64,000 nucleotides of DNA from Ilex aquifolium (taxonomy: Eukaryota > Streptophyta > Magnoliopsida > Aquifoliales > Aquifoliaceae), in contig OX637397.1 in assembly GCA_951799425.1 (NCBI GenBank), positions 12,389,064 to 12,453,063 on the forward strand. Reading direction: 5' to 3'. Shown here one piece after another: positions 10,416-25,400 of the stretch. A program made the translations under genes and the position numbers. The notes beneath the pieces were generated by a model. The model ran no database searches. It was given only the letters and a program-made list of their open reading frames with translations, and had not been told where the DNA came from. How positions within the stretch are numbered: the first letter of the stretch is position 1; each line of letters opens with the position of its first letter.

Positions 10416-13400
10416 CTGTAAGCATTGTAAGCATGTAAAGCACAATGACATGATAAATTGCTACCAGAAAAATGATATACCAATGCTTATACCACTACTA
10501 TACCTTGTGAATGTTGTTGTAGTTCACTTTCAGGTCGCCTGCAACTGAGCCTTCCATTTTCCTCTCAGATATGCTAGCAACCAAGAGTAAATTTCTGATA
10601 AGTATTTCCAGTAGAGGTCCATTAGAGCTCCACTGCATGAAGACCAAGATATATAATTAATAGACGAACAATAAGAACGGAAAAGGCTGGCCGACAGAGT
10701 TATGCAAAAAGATGTGTGAATTAGAACTCTGGGTCACCAAGGAAAAAAGACCAAAACCAATGTTCGAACTAGGTGTACCGGGATCACGGGTAACCCAGCA
10801 TCCCATAATCTAAGTCGAAACATTGAAATGTTGCCAACGGCCATGCTGTCACGATCGTCCTCCTGCCAAAGGCTACACTGCCATGACCAGTGATCCAAAT
10901 AACCCTAAATTAAAACCCTAAACCCAAATTACAAGCCTCTATGGTCCTTTATTTCCTAAATCCTGTGATCTTTAAAATTATATTTCAATATGTACTCATT
11001 TGAATTTCTTTTTCTCAATACAAACCAGTAACCATTAACTTTAATTATTCACAATTAAGATCCTGTGTGGTGGCGCTTGGTGTTTAGGGCTCTATGGGAA
11101 CTGTGAGCGGGAGGAAGAAAGAATTATTAGTAGTAAAGCCATGAGGGAGAGATAAAAAAAAAAGTGAAAGATAAAAAGGAGGACATAACACGAGAGAAGT
11201 GAGGAAAAGGAAAGGGAAACCACAAGACCATACAGAGAAAGAAAAAATAGGAAAAAAAAATGCAAAAAAAATAAAGATACAACATGATGAGGAAGGAGAG
11301 AAAGACTGTGGGTGAAACAAGAAAAATAAAGAGACTCATTTGACCTGAAGATCAAGCCGTCGAACAAGATCTCATTCTCATGAAATTTGAGGGTTGTTGC
11401 TGATGTTTAGATTGTCATATATACTAGTTCACTTTTGCATTACATAAGTGGAATAACTAAAGATGCACATCCATCTTTAAATCTCTTTGCAAAGAGTATA
11501 TTTCATTGTTATTGTCCTAAAACTATGCAATTACTGTTGTACTCTTGAAGTCCCAAAATTCCTTCGAATCTTGGTGTTATGTGCTTAATCAAATTCCTGT
11601 TAAATAGAGTTGTTTAAAAGTTGATGTGATATGACGAGATATTTTTGTTGGCTAATTGTTTTTGAAGACTTATCGATAGATGTATTAAGTGCACACAGTG
11701 GCATGGTTTGGTTGGTGTTAAGTGATTGTGGCCCCATTGACTGCATTTGGCATGCTACTGAGAGGAGCACAGTACAAAACCCTGGGTGACTTGAACTGGT
11801 TAGTTGGAGGTTCCATTGCCTTTTGATAGCTCCAACTCTGTACATTGTGATTTATTCTGCTTACGAGCCAGTCAAGCTCACCCCCAATTAACACGCTCAC
11901 CCCTATTTAACACCTGAGGATATCGGAATATATTGAAGAATTAAATAATCTGGACTATTAAGTTTACTTTGATTTCATAATAATTGGGATTTAAACTGTC
12001 ATACTTCTTCTCAAGATCAAGAGATTTTATTTAAGAAATACCAGGGATTTTAGTGTTATGTATGTTTTGGGAAATTGATTGTAATTTAGTTTGCGCCTAG
12101 AGTCTAATGATGTCAGGTTCGTTGTTTGATATTCTTCATACAAAAAATGGATTCTCGCAAAAGCTAATTTTAGTTTTCCAGGTAGCAAAGTATATAATAA
12201 TGAATGTTATGAAACATACCACCCAAAAATCACGACAAAAAATACACATACCCTTCCACCAGTCACTAGTAGAGAAATCTTCCTTAGTTGGATTTCAAAT
12301 TCCATACTACCAAATGTAACTTGAGAAGACCCTGCTGCAGGAATTTTAAACCACTCATGTTGCCCAAAGCAAAAGACGTGGGGTGAAATCCACACATCAA
12401 GATTGTCACATTGAGCCTCCACTTTCACATTCCCATGCTCCTTCTGGCTACAACAAAACTCAGCCTCCATGTTAACATGGAACAACTGGAAACAAGGCCA
12501 GGTATGGACACTCTTGTCCTCGTATATTTCCAATCTTCCACTTGTTTTTTCCGAATTGAACTTCACTTTTGCAGTTTTTCCATTCCAAACCAGTTCACTA
12601 TGCCCACTTTCGTAGGTAACAGCGATAAAGTTATTGTGATTTGCTTTAATTGCATTGGATGAATAATTCACGGGACTCCTCTTCTGAACTCGGGACTCCC
12701 AACATATGCTAAATGCTCCTTCACTGACACAGACAGGCATATGGACTGTCATTCCAACATTTTCGGATTTCACAATAAGAAAAACAGGATCATGCTTCAT
12801 TGTTTCTGGTGCAAAATGTCTAGACATACTCAGAAATTGAGGAGAATTCTGTGAACCATTAACTCTCACAATATCATTTTGATCTGCTGGAACCAAATTT
12901 GATATCTCTGATGGTGCATCCACTGATAAAGTTTTGACTAATTGTCCAGAGTAAGAATTGAGTAGGTCAATGACTTCACTCCACTCGAACAAATGCAACC
13001 AAATATCTAGAGAAGGAGCAGAAACATGAAGCTCATTTTCACCCTGATCTGACATTTTAAAAGTCATCTCTAGCACTGACGAAGTTGAACAGGAAGAAGT
13101 ACATTCTGCTAACATTACAGAGTTAACCAATGAAAGTAATGCCAGAGAAGAGAACGAAATATCCCAGTGCATAGGTTTGTCATCTTTTAAAGATGCAGAG
13201 CATATAAATTGCATATTAGCAATTGCAACAGGTTCAGAAGCGTTTAACTCTTCTCCTGAGCGAAACAACTTCAGTGATATTGAATTCACACAAAATTTAA
13301 TTTCTGTGAAAGTCATGCCTGCAGCTTCCAGCAGAAGTGAGCTATTTTCCTTTAGACTCTTCTTTGATTGAAGAAACTGTAGAACATCAGAGGTGAAACA

Positions 13401-16400
13401 CTGCGATTCTTTTTCAACCAAGGAAAACTGATTTATGACACCAAGTAGTGCTTCATATCCAACAAAAACATAACCACCTGTACATGAAGTCAGAGAGAGC
13501 ACAACAATTCAATAAAAAATAGAAAAAAAGTGCATTTTGGTTTGCAAGTGACATTAGAAAATACCATCCTACCTTCAGCAAAAAGTTGACAACTATTGAC
13601 CCTCACCATAACACATGTTGAAGCAACAGAGCTTACACAAAAAGACTCACTGTCACTGGGTATTCTGACCCACACATCAGCACTGATTGGGCAAATTAAA
13701 TCAATACACACATTTCCAGTTTTTTGATCAAATATTGAGGAGTCGGATTCATAATCCTTCAGCAATAGAAGTGATAGAGATACGTCACGCCCGAATACAT
13801 CTACACAGTTACTTCTCTTGGCAACTTTATGTGATGAAACCAAACATTCAGTAGGAATATCCTTCAGAGCAGTATTTGGATCACTTCTATGGATAAAACT
13901 AATGTGCATCTGTTGAATATCAAGCTTCAGAAACCGGAAATTATCACCCTCCACAGGTGTAAACAAAGTGGAATCCAGAATCTCAAACTTATAAGTAACG
14001 GCACTGTTGTTTTCTAAATCCATACACCCAGTGTTTTCAGAAAGCGGCTGCTCATTCGTGTTGAAGCTCCAATCAGGCAATGAGAAATAACCAATTATTA
14101 TGGCAAGAAATTCAGGTGGCAAAATGCAGGACACGTGCTGAACTCCAAAACTTATTTCAAATAGAGACCTCAATGATCCAACATTTCGTTTCCTCATGCG
14201 TATGTTCAGAATAGGAGAGAGACTTGGTGATGAGGGCCCCCACAAAAAGTCATGGATAGTTTGATTCCACCGAGACGATGACAGAACTAATCCCTCTGTA
14301 GAACATAATATGTCAAAAAGATCTTCATGTAGAGTGAATGAACATTTAGAGTTAGGGAGTGTAATAGTTCCAACAATACATGAGGAATCGTGAAAATGTA
14401 GTCTGATGCTGCTGATATTTAAATCAATAATAAACACACCAGGATCATCAAAACCCTCTGGCGTAGGCAAATCATCTGTACCAAACCAGGATTTCACTGC
14501 TGGGCCAAACAATGAGTTAGATTCCTTCTTCACAATGCATTCATCAATTCTCATTTTTCTGTCTCTTGAGTTAAGAACTGTCCTCCACTCAGGAACAGCA
14601 TGAATAAGTGAGCTCTCAAAGCTAAAAAGAGAACCGGCATTGTAAACCGTAACAAATGGAAAATCATCCACTGGAATACTTGCCCATTCAGAGGTACCAG
14701 TTTGGAAGAATTTTGAGTACCCAAACCTTTGGAACTCAAAAAAAGGCTTTTGTAGGGGATTGTTACAGTCCACAGCCGAGCTGGGAGAATCCTCAACAAG
14801 ATGAGATGGACCATACTTTGATATTTTGTCAGAGAATCCAACTAGCAATCCAACTATATAAGGATAGCAGTGAAACTCGATATCACTTAAGCAGACTGTG
14901 CACTTGCGACCGATTAAGTTAACATTTGTTCGGGATCCAAAATGTAGTAGAAAGCATTCATCAGCAGACCTGATTTTGTGATCATAGTTTTCACTTTCAT
15001 TGCTAAGTCGGACATCCGCTTCGCTTGGATATGCCGAATAGGCTTCCCACACATTTCCAGACAAGCACAGAATATGTTTGTCTTTCTCATCTTTTCTTGA
15101 ATAAGAGAGGATCCTCAAAGCCTTCACACAGATCCAGCACTCCGGGAATTCTATCTGACCAAACCTGCAATTTGGATGGCGCAGCAACTTAGCAATCATA
15201 CTAGAGCATAACCACCTACAAAGGAATTTCTTAAATTTAAACTTCAACAGTGATGAATAAGAATTTGATGCAATTGGAGTACGAAAGTGTTTGGAATTTT
15301 TTTTTTTGAACACACACTAGACACAACCTCTTAAAAGAGGAAGTGCCCAGTGAGAAAAGTGTTTGGAATTCAATCATCATAAATCCATGGCAAAGCTGAG
15401 ACACGGGATGCCGGCTACTTAGGACATGGTGATGCTAAGCATTGCTGGCCTCATCATTTGCTGGACAGCGCTTATTGAAAGGGTTTTCATAAACAAATCT
15501 TTCTATAATGCCTGAAATTTATCATAATCCGGAATCCAGGAGTCAATTGGCAGCAGTTGTAAAAAATCGAATCTCAACTGTGAGGCCAGTTAGTGTTGAG
15601 TCATTTAAGACAAAATGGCTCAAGGTAAGATATGTATCTAGTTCACCCCTCACAGCACTTGAATATTCCATTACGAGAAAGTTCAGGCATCAGTTAGTGT
15701 TGAGCCACCGAGTACAAAATGGCTCTAGGTAAGTTTTGGATCTAGTTCACCCCTCATAGCACATGGATTCAGGGGGCCAACACCATGTCATATCTTTTTC
15801 CTGAATTAAGAATTTAAACAAGAAGAACTAGGAAGTTAATCAGGGTCTTATCAGACCAGAAAGACCAAGAGCATTTCTTTTGTTCATCAACATTTTGTTC
15901 ATGTAGAAACAAATTTATGGTACCACATAAAAGCACACATGTAGAGCTTCAAGAAGAAAGATCTGACAAGGAATAAGCTATCTAGCATCAACAAAACTGT
16001 TGAACCACAACTTCAAGGACAATTGCAGCTATTTCTGTGCAAATGTAGTGTGAGTGATATATGTTTTTATATCATGGTGAAAGTTGTCTTTCAGGTAGCT
16101 ATGTTTTTTCTTTGTCTATCTGTAGATATGGCTGTAATGTGGTTTATTGACTGAAGGAAAATTAGTATTTGCAGTGAAGAAATCGCGCATGGTATGAGCC
16201 TCAGCCTCCTCTCCTAGCACGTCACAAGTCAGTCAATCCGCAACTTACTTATCTAAGAAAAAAAAGGCAGGATTTCATTCATAAACTAGGCTCAAAGGAT
16301 CTAAAGTCAAATCTCGAGACAAGTCGAGCTTCAAATACTGACTCCAACTAGATTTACGTAATGCAAGATGAATTAACTGCTCTTCATAAGGCTGGTGCAT

Positions 16401-19400
16401 GGGATTTAGTTCCTTTCCCTACTGGTAGAAATGTTGTTGATTGCAAATGGGTTTACAAAAAATTAAGACCCATTATGATGGTTCCTTTGACTGTTACAAA
16501 GCTCAATTCGTGGCTTAAGGCAGTCTAAAACTAAGTTCCAATGCGGTAAAAAACAAAAACATGATCGCTTGCGATTTAATATAAAATATGAAGAGCAGGA
16601 ATCATGTAATCGACCTCAAATAGTGGGATAAGGTTTAGTCTAGCTGAGTTGAGTCACACTCTAATAATTTACTATAAATACATATTTAACATCCAAGACA
16701 TACGACCTACATGTTTAGACTATCCAAGAAGCATCAGACATGTACAAAGCTATTTATCATGAAACCTAGAGTAGATGTATATGTATCATGTAGTAAAGGG
16801 TATCAGAGAAGTACCTGAACCCTAGGCAGACACCACAAGAAGCCAGAAAGAAAAAAAAAGTTAAATAGGTTCTCAAATCTACTGTAAATGGGACACCTTC
16901 AGAACTGAACCAGTTGAAGAACGGAGCAATCAAGAGATGCAAGGAAGTGTGTCTGTTATCACTTAATGAGGGCTTGGATGTGTACTATGGCTGAAAAACA
17001 AAATCGACAACAAACAACATACCGAACATCGAATTCTTGAAGAGAGAGCATGAGAATGCAGCTATTATCCTCATCATTTTCAAAGTCGACAAGAAAACCA
17101 GCTGACCCAATAGTTGCAACAACAGAGAACCAAAGCATTTTGGGGGTCTCCGGCCTACTTGAATTGGTATTTAGTGAATCAGGCGTTGAAAAGATTGGCG
17201 AGTCTATTGTTGAATGCAGCACATGTGTATTTTCCATTATTCCCATAATTGCACCATATATTGATGGTGAAAAGTGTGCACAAAGTGATGGTACAATTAA
17301 ATAAACCTGCAAACCAGAGAAAAACCAAGAACATGAGTATTGATAACTTAAAAAGTGGTCAACATAATTAAACATTCAGAACATAAGAGTGAAAAAAGAA
17401 AATCAATGATTTGTAACAATTTTATCGTGCAAATTTTGCACATAAGATGTTCCCTATTGGCATACACACAAACGTTTTTGACAAGTGCTCATGGTGTGAG
17501 ACAATTCTTGTTTCAGTAAGTAATGCCAATACACCCATAACCCAGTTTGGACTTGAATCCTAGAACTCATAGTTTCTCGCGTTGCAAGCTAACAATTGAC
17601 GGAAAGAATGATGTGCATCATGATATGATGACTATAAATCATTCAGAAGCCTAATCCAAGATTGTAATATTATATCAGATCTGAGAATTACGTCTTAAAA
17701 GCTCCCATAGTCTCCAATAACAAACCAGAGTTTTCTCCCTCCAATCCCATCACACTGTTCCCATCCAAAGCAAGGGATGGGAAGGAAATAAAGGGCATCC
17801 AAAACCAAGCAATACACCACCACCACCACCACTCATCCCTTCTATATTAAGACTAACACTACCAAAGGTTTTTAAACATGCTCCGCATCTTATTCATTTT
17901 ATACTTCCTCACAAACCATTAATGTTTCAGTCCAGCACTAACTGCTGTCTGAGCTCTTTCTCGCTTCACATGAAAATTCATCAAGTTTGAAGTATCTTTT
18001 GGTTACGTGGGATTCATAATTGTAACTACCTTTGGAGATCACAATAAAAAGAATGCATGCAGTGTTTCATTCCCGATATGGTCAACCAAAAAAGATATGG
18101 CTGCATTTTGGTGATAATTGTCTCAATACTGAAGATGTGTGCGTCTCATACTCTCAAGTCTCAAGTTCGTAAACCAATTCCACTAACATGTCAATGAGGT
18201 TATAAAGTTACCAAGCTTAAGGGCGCTGAAATCATTCAGAATTTCTGACCCAAAATATTATCTTCTAAAACCAAACTAATTAACTTGTAAAAACTATGCG
18301 ATTCCAACAAATAAAATTTGTTGTTAATTTCAAACGAACTGTACTTAAGGGTGTCGAATTAATTTAAGGTGGAATATGTCCACAACTATCACTTACCAAT
18401 AAAAGTTTACTTACCTCCAATCGTTTCAATATCGGTTCATCTGGAATAATGCAGGATGCCAACATCATGGAAGCACTGAATTTCTCCAAAACAGGGATGG
18501 CCTGAGAATAGTTAGGAATCATTACCTTCATCTGCAAAAGGTCCATTTCTCTGTCATTACTCAAACAGAGTTAAGAAAAAGCAATCAGCAAAATGGGTAA
18601 AATAACTGACCTCAAAATCATGTAATTTGATGTCAAAGTGATTGTAGAGATCTTGTGGCTGAAATTTCATATATGCATCACTGACAGATGCAGAACTTTC
18701 AAAGTTTGTCAGAACATAAGATTGATCTTCACTTTCTGAAGCAAAAGAACCTACTTTACATTTTGATGTAAAGGAAAAGGCTCCTGATTCTATTACCTGC
18801 ACCATTTATTAGTTCAGCACAAATTCCAGAAGTACACAAATATGGTGGGATGCCAACAACAATATCCTAGCAGGTGTGCACGTTTATCTTCAAAACCCAC
18901 AGTTCTATTAAACTATTTATCTTCAAAAAAAAAAAAAAAGGCATCATTGACCAATAAACGAAAAAGAAAACAAGAGAAAAGATATTTCTTATTATTAGAG
19001 TTCTTATTTTTTTTATGTTTTATATTTATAAGTTAGTGTAGGGTAATACTGTAATTACTCGAGATATTGTTCAATATAAAAAATAGGCTATAGGGCGACA
19101 CAGAAAACACCTAGATAATTCTCATTCTCTTTCTCTCTGTCTATCTTCTTCTATTCATCTGATCAAAAAAAAATTGCTTATCCTCATCTCTCTTCTTTCT
19201 CCCACAATACTATTATTTTACGTTTTAACTTGGTATCAGAACATCAATCCAACACGTCATATCATCACGAAAATATCGTAGAAGGCTTGGGAAGAAATTT
19301 TTAGTCGCTGATGTCACTGTCAGTATGACGTCTTCCAGACGTCAATATGACATCACCACCTTCCGATCATCGGAACCCACCCACCTAGCTTGGTTTTTTA

Positions 19401-22400
19401 TGGTGGCAATATTGGTCATTTTTTTTTTTTTTTTTAAGTTCATCCGATTAGGGTTTGCGATTTCTGAATGCGTTTCACAACAATTGGGCCTATTTTTTGG
19501 ATCTGTTGAGTTAGGGTCAATTTGGGTTGTTTGTTGCTTGTGTGATTTGGCTCGGTAATCCTCTTAGTTTTATATTTACTGTTATGAAAGGTACTTTGAT
19601 CTTTTTGATAGTTCAACTATAAATATAAGTGACAAAGGGAGAGAACCCTAACTCTCTCTTCTCTTTTTAGTCATCTTTATTTCTTCTCTATTACTTCTCT
19701 CTCTTTATATTATTTCAACATGTTATCAGAGTGTATTCCGTAATTCTCATATTCATCGTAGAACAGCACCAAAAAATTTTATATACTTTTTTTCTTGATA
19801 TGCCAAAAATACAATTTTTCAGATTCTTTTGCTATCTATCCGTAAAAAAAAAATAAATATAAAAATTCAATAACAATCCAACTATGATTTTACTGAATTT
19901 TTTTGAAATTATTTATTGCTTTGTTCTTTTTTTTCTTTAATTTTTGAAAAAAAAAACCTATATTTTAGATCTGCAATTTTCAGCCTTCTTTTAGGGGATT
20001 TGTTGGTTTGCATAGACACTACAGGTGACGATTTACAATGCCCAAAGGTTTCCTGTTGATTTGAAGTTGTTTTTTTTTAGTGTTTTATGGCTTCAAGAGA
20101 GGGGGGGGGGGGGGGGGGGGGATGCATGTTTTTTGGCCTTGGATAGTCCATTTTGTGCTCCGCTAATGATTTTGTCCATTCTTTATGATATTCTAGTTTG
20201 ACTAAATACAAGTTTGAGATAGTAGCTATGTTTCTTATTATTTTTTGATTTTTTTGAGCCATTCAGCGTTTGTCTAGCCTTTAAGAAGAGGTAAAAATCG
20301 GAGTAACCATGTCTGAATCTAGCACCGTCTCTCAAAAATAGTCAACAAGTGTTGTAAGTCAGATTGAAATTCAGCCTGAAAATTCCAACCTACAAATTAC
20401 AACGGTGAAGCTTGATGGGCACAATTAACTTGCTTGGACGCAGTTGGCTATGTTATTTGTTAGGACTTAACTGAAAAAACTGAGAAACCGAACGCTGATG
20501 ATCCATACGTGATAAGTGGGAGGCTAAGAATTCATTGTTTATGCCTTGGTTATTACACTCAATGGTTATTTGTTTCTACATGCTGCCAAGGAGATATGGG
20601 AGGCAATATCACAGAGTTACTCAAAGATGGGCAACATGACACAGATTTATGACTTGAAATGTCGGCTTCATAATACTAAGCAGAAAGATTTTTCTTTGGC
20701 GACTTATTTTCATACCTTGCGGGGGTTATGGCAGGAATTAGATCACTATCAAAGACTTGACATGTAGTGTGCTAAAGATGCCTCAAGATTACAAAAGTTG
20801 ATTGAACAAGAGAGGATTATTAAGTTTCTTCTAGCTTGAATCTTGAATTTGATCAAATTACGATTCAAATCCTAGGAGAGGAACCTCTTCCTTCCCTATG
20901 GGAGGTATGTGCTTATGTTCAGTCAAAAGAATGCAGGAGAGGGATCATACTTCATCCTACGTCGCTGGAGAGTTCAACCCTAACTATTGTCACTTCTCGG
21001 GATAGCTGGCTAAGAAGCAAGAAAGTTAAGGGAAGATGTGCAAATGATGTTGCAACTAATGATAAAGATAAGTTATATTGTGATTATTGCCATAGGCCAT
21101 GACATAAAAAAGAAACTTGCTATAATTACATAGTCATCCTCAGTTTGGAGGTACAGGAGGATGATCAAGTGTTAGAGGAAGATCTCTAGCCCCATCTTAC
21201 GATTGGAGTGAAGACTTCTTCACCTGGTTCTGGTCTAGGTCCTGATCTTGCTCCATCATGTGCAGTAGAAATAATAGATTTTACGAGGTAGGAAGTGGAG
21301 AATGTACGTGGACCTCTGTCGAAGCGGGAGACACCTACCATTGCATCCACTTCTTTTGCCCATGCAAGTAACTTTTATATAGCTTTGAGTGCATCTTGCC
21401 CCTGGATCATTGACTCAGGTGCTTCTGACCATATGACTGGACTATCTACTTTGTTCTCATCAAATATTACTTGTTCACTCAAATACTCCTTCAACAGCTC
21501 AGCTGCCCATATTCTCCTAAGCAAAATAGAGTTGCTGAAAAGAAAAATAAGAGTCTGATAAGAATCGTACGCTGTATACTTAGAGGTATGGGAATGCCCA
21601 AATTTTATTGGCATTTTGCTATTCTAACTTCTACCTTTCGGTACAATCGTACACTGAGTCGGGTTCTTCAGCATAAGGCTCTCTTATAGGTCTTATTGCC
21701 TAAGCGGACACTTTTTCGGTCCTTCCTCGCGTTTTTTGTTATACATGTTTTGTTTAGAATCGGTCTCCTACTCGCCGTAACTTGATGATAAAGTGATTTG
21801 TTGTGTCTTTGTGGGCTACTGTCATCGGTTTAAGGGGATCGGTGTTATGATCCTATCCGACACCGTATGTATCATAGTCTAGATGTTACCTTTGTTGAGC
21901 ATATTCTTTATTTTTCTTCCAATCCCGTATCTGTCTCTTCAGTTGATAATACTCCCTTTGTTTTTCCCTTACCACAAGAACCAAAGTCACTCATCATTGT
22001 CACTACAAATTCACCAATCTTTCCTCCTTTGCAGATTTATATTCGTCGCCCTCAATCTCATCCCCCTGGTAATGTCCCCTCTACGTCAGACAATATAGGT
22101 AATATTTCTTAGTTCATTGAACATACTGTTGAGCCTATTCTTAGTACTTATGAGCCTGTTGTTAGCACTGTTAAGACTGCAGGTGGTGAGCTAGTCGATT
22201 TACCTGATGAGAGTTTGTTAGTGGAGGACAATGAGTTAGCACATCATTATCCGCGGTGTAACCGTCAGCCAGTTGTTCGTTATGGTTGGGCCACCACGGC
22301 TTTATATCCGATCTCTGCTTATGCTTCTTATGATGATTTGTCTCTTACATTTCAAACTTATAATATGGTCTTATCAAATACGCCGATTCTCGCTCGGTTT

Positions 22401-25400
22401 CAAAAACTATGTGGGAGCATCAATGAGTTCTTGCTATGCAGAGAGGACGCTCTTCAACGTAATCATACATGGGATCTGATTTCTCTACCTTCGGGGGTGA
22501 AGCCTGTTGGCTGTCGTTGGTTAGCACTATTAAGACTGCAGGTGGTGAGCTAGTCGATTTACCTGATGAGAGTTTGTTAGTGGAGGACAATGAGTTAGCA
22601 CATCATTATCCGCGGCGTAACCGTCAGCCAGTTGTTCGTTATGGTTGGGCCACCACGGCTTTATATCCGATCTCTGCTTATGCTTCTTATGATGATTTGT
22701 CTCTTACATTTCAAACTTATAATATGGTCTTATCAAATACGCCGATTCTCGCTCGGTTTCAAAAGCTATGTGGGAGCATCAATGAGTTCTTGCTATGCAG
22801 AGAGGACGCTCTTCAACGTAATCATACATGGGATCTGATTTCTCTACCTTCGGGGGTGAAGCATGTTGGCTGTCGTTGGGTTTATACCCTAAAGTTTCTT
22901 GCGGATTGTACGATTGATCGTCACAAGGCAAGGCTTGTGGCGAAAGGTTTTACTCATGTTCCAGGTCGTGATTTTGGAGTTACTTTTGCCCCAGTGGCAA
23001 AGTTGACTACTGTTAGATTGCTTATTCCTCTAGCTGCCTCGTATTCTTGACCCCTTCATCAATTGGATGTAAAGAATTCGTTTCTTCACGGTGATCTGGA
23101 CAAGACTATTTATATGGATGCACCACCTGAATTTCGTGGTGAGGGAGAATATGCTGGGAAGGTGTGTCCACTGCGTAAGTCTCTTTATGGACTGAAACAA
23201 TCACACGAGCTTAGTTCTCTCAGTTTAGTAGTATTGTTGTACGTTTAGGGCTCACCAAATGTCATTCTGATCATACATCCTTCATTCAACGGAATACTTC
23301 TAAGCAGTGTGTCATTCTTTTGGTATAGACGTTTCTAGAACCGCACAGATCAAGGTTTACCTTAGGAAGGCCTTCGATGTGAAGGACCTTGGATTTCTGC
23401 GATACTTTCTTGGGATTGAGGTTACTTGTAGTAGCAGGGGTATTGTTCTATCTCAAAGGAAGTACATTCTGAATCTTCTCTTGGACACTAGGATGCTGGG
23501 GTGCAGACCGGCCTCATCACCCATGATTCCAAACCTAAACCTTACTGCTGAAGGTAAAGAGTTGAGAGATCCGACCGTTTATCAAAAGTTGGTAGGTAGG
23601 CTTATCTACCTAGCCAACATTAGGCCATACATTTCATTTACTGCTGAGTTAGTCAGTTCATGCACAAGCCGTGTCAATCTCATCTGGATGCAGTGTATCA
23701 AATTCTTTGATATCTCAAGTCTTGTCCTAGACTTGGGTTGTTCTATGCATTAGGGTCTTAAACCGATTCTCTAACTTGTTATTCAGATTCAAATTATGAG
23801 GGAACTTGTGACGGTCGATCTACTACGGACTTTTGTGTTTTTCAAGGGACTCATCTTGTCACTTGGAAGAACAAGAAGCAAGCAGTTGTCTCCCGCTCGT
23901 CAACAGGGGCAGAGTATCGAGCACTAGTACTTGGCACGCATGAGGTTATCTGACTACAATCGATTCTTGGCAAGTTGAGATTTCTAATGACTTCTCCATC
24001 TACATTGTATTGTGATAATCGATTTATTATTCAGCTTGCTTCTGACTCTGTACTACACGGGAGGACGAATCATATAGAGATCGATGTTCACTTTCTTCGG
24101 GAGAAAGTCAGCAGTAGTATTGTCACCCCATCATTTGTGGGGACCAGTAATCACGTTGCGAATATTTTCACCAAACTGTTCACTCTATCCATTCTTCGGG
24201 ACTCCATTGTCTAACTTGACTTAATTGACGTTTTTTGCGCCTAACTTGAGGGGGAGTGTTGGAGTTAGTATAGCCTAGATAGTTTTCCTCTTTTTCCTTT
24301 TTTGTCCTTATTGTGGCTTTTACGTCTTACGCAAACCAGAGGGGTATTCTGGTCACTTGTACCTCTTATTTGGCTATATATATAGGGCTCTACATTTAGT
24401 TTGTGCATCCCTTTACTCTCAAATAATTCTAGTGATACCACACTTAACATTGTGGCATGTTACCTGAGAGCATCATGAGTCCGAGTAACCAAAAAAGCCT
24501 TTACGCATGAGGGAGTAACCTCATGCATTGGGCTGCCCTTTAAATAAGCATGAAAACAACACAAAAGAGTGTAACCAACAGCCTTGACATTATAAAAAAT
24601 TGGAAGATACAAAAATGGGAATGTAATCTCAATATTTTCAATAAAAGAATTACCATTTTATGCAATTCTGGATGCGCATTTTCCCAGGGAATGATAATAA
24701 TGATATTAAGGACACTAATATCCCACATCACCCTCTTCCGACTTGACAAAATATATCTATCAAAAACAAAGAAAATGAAGAAAGTTTAATATATACTGAA
24801 AATTTCATGTAAGAGTTCAAGCACATTAGAAAGAGAATTTATAGGCATCACTAGTTCTTGTGAATTCTGTAAAACTTACTCAGCTTTTGACAGAAGCCGT
24901 GCTCTGACATCATCAATCCCATTTAATGAAAACAGCACCTGTAATAGGACAAAAAAAATCCTGTCATAATTCTCCAGGACAATCAACAAACTAACAAAAT
25001 CACAGAAATTTATTTTACAACAGGATATGCTGTCATTCAAGAACTTTCAGTCTCATTTCATAAAGGAAATTACAATTTCAGAAATAACCAAATCAAAAAA
25101 AAAAAAAAAGGAAGGAGAAACTGTAAGAGTAAAGAATGGCCACCCAACAATTATTGGAAATCTAATGATGGTAAAACATTTTTTGATGCAGGACAATGAT
25201 GCAAGAGAATTCAGAAATCAACACCTATCAAGGTTAATAATCTGGTTTGATATCATATATGGTACAATAAAGACCCTCAATTGGATAAAAAAAAAAAAAA
25301 AGCTACTCCGATGATGTTCCACTGGCTTAAATAAAAGTCGCACAAACCAAAAAAATCACTATTGACAATTCCATCAGATAGAGAACTTAAGGAAATGAAC

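Larger units (their letters stand above)
19570..24431 (+). mobile_element. Composite copia element, nearly full length but defective
   Basis: A 5' LTR end at about 19720 (ttcaaca) precedes a degenerate primer site TGTTATCAGAGTG (19721-19733). Leader, gag, protease, integrase, RT and RNase H follow in order. Then come a polypurine tract (acttgagggggag, 24244-24256) and a 3' LTR at 24257-24431. The 5' and 3' LTR sequences do not look alike: the 3' LTR belongs to the family of the LTR at 6353-6526, the 5' end does not. The element is therefore probably a fusion or has lost its own 5' LTR. Confidence 0.8.

Noticed and set aside
11084..11367. Overlapping Phe/Leu/Ser-rich frames
   Set aside because: They come from a GA-rich tract read on the complementary strand, a composition effect.
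18364..18564. Met at the start of exon 18 as an alternative protein start
   Set aside because: The codon follows a good acceptor (cttttgcag) and is in phase with exon 17, so it is internal.
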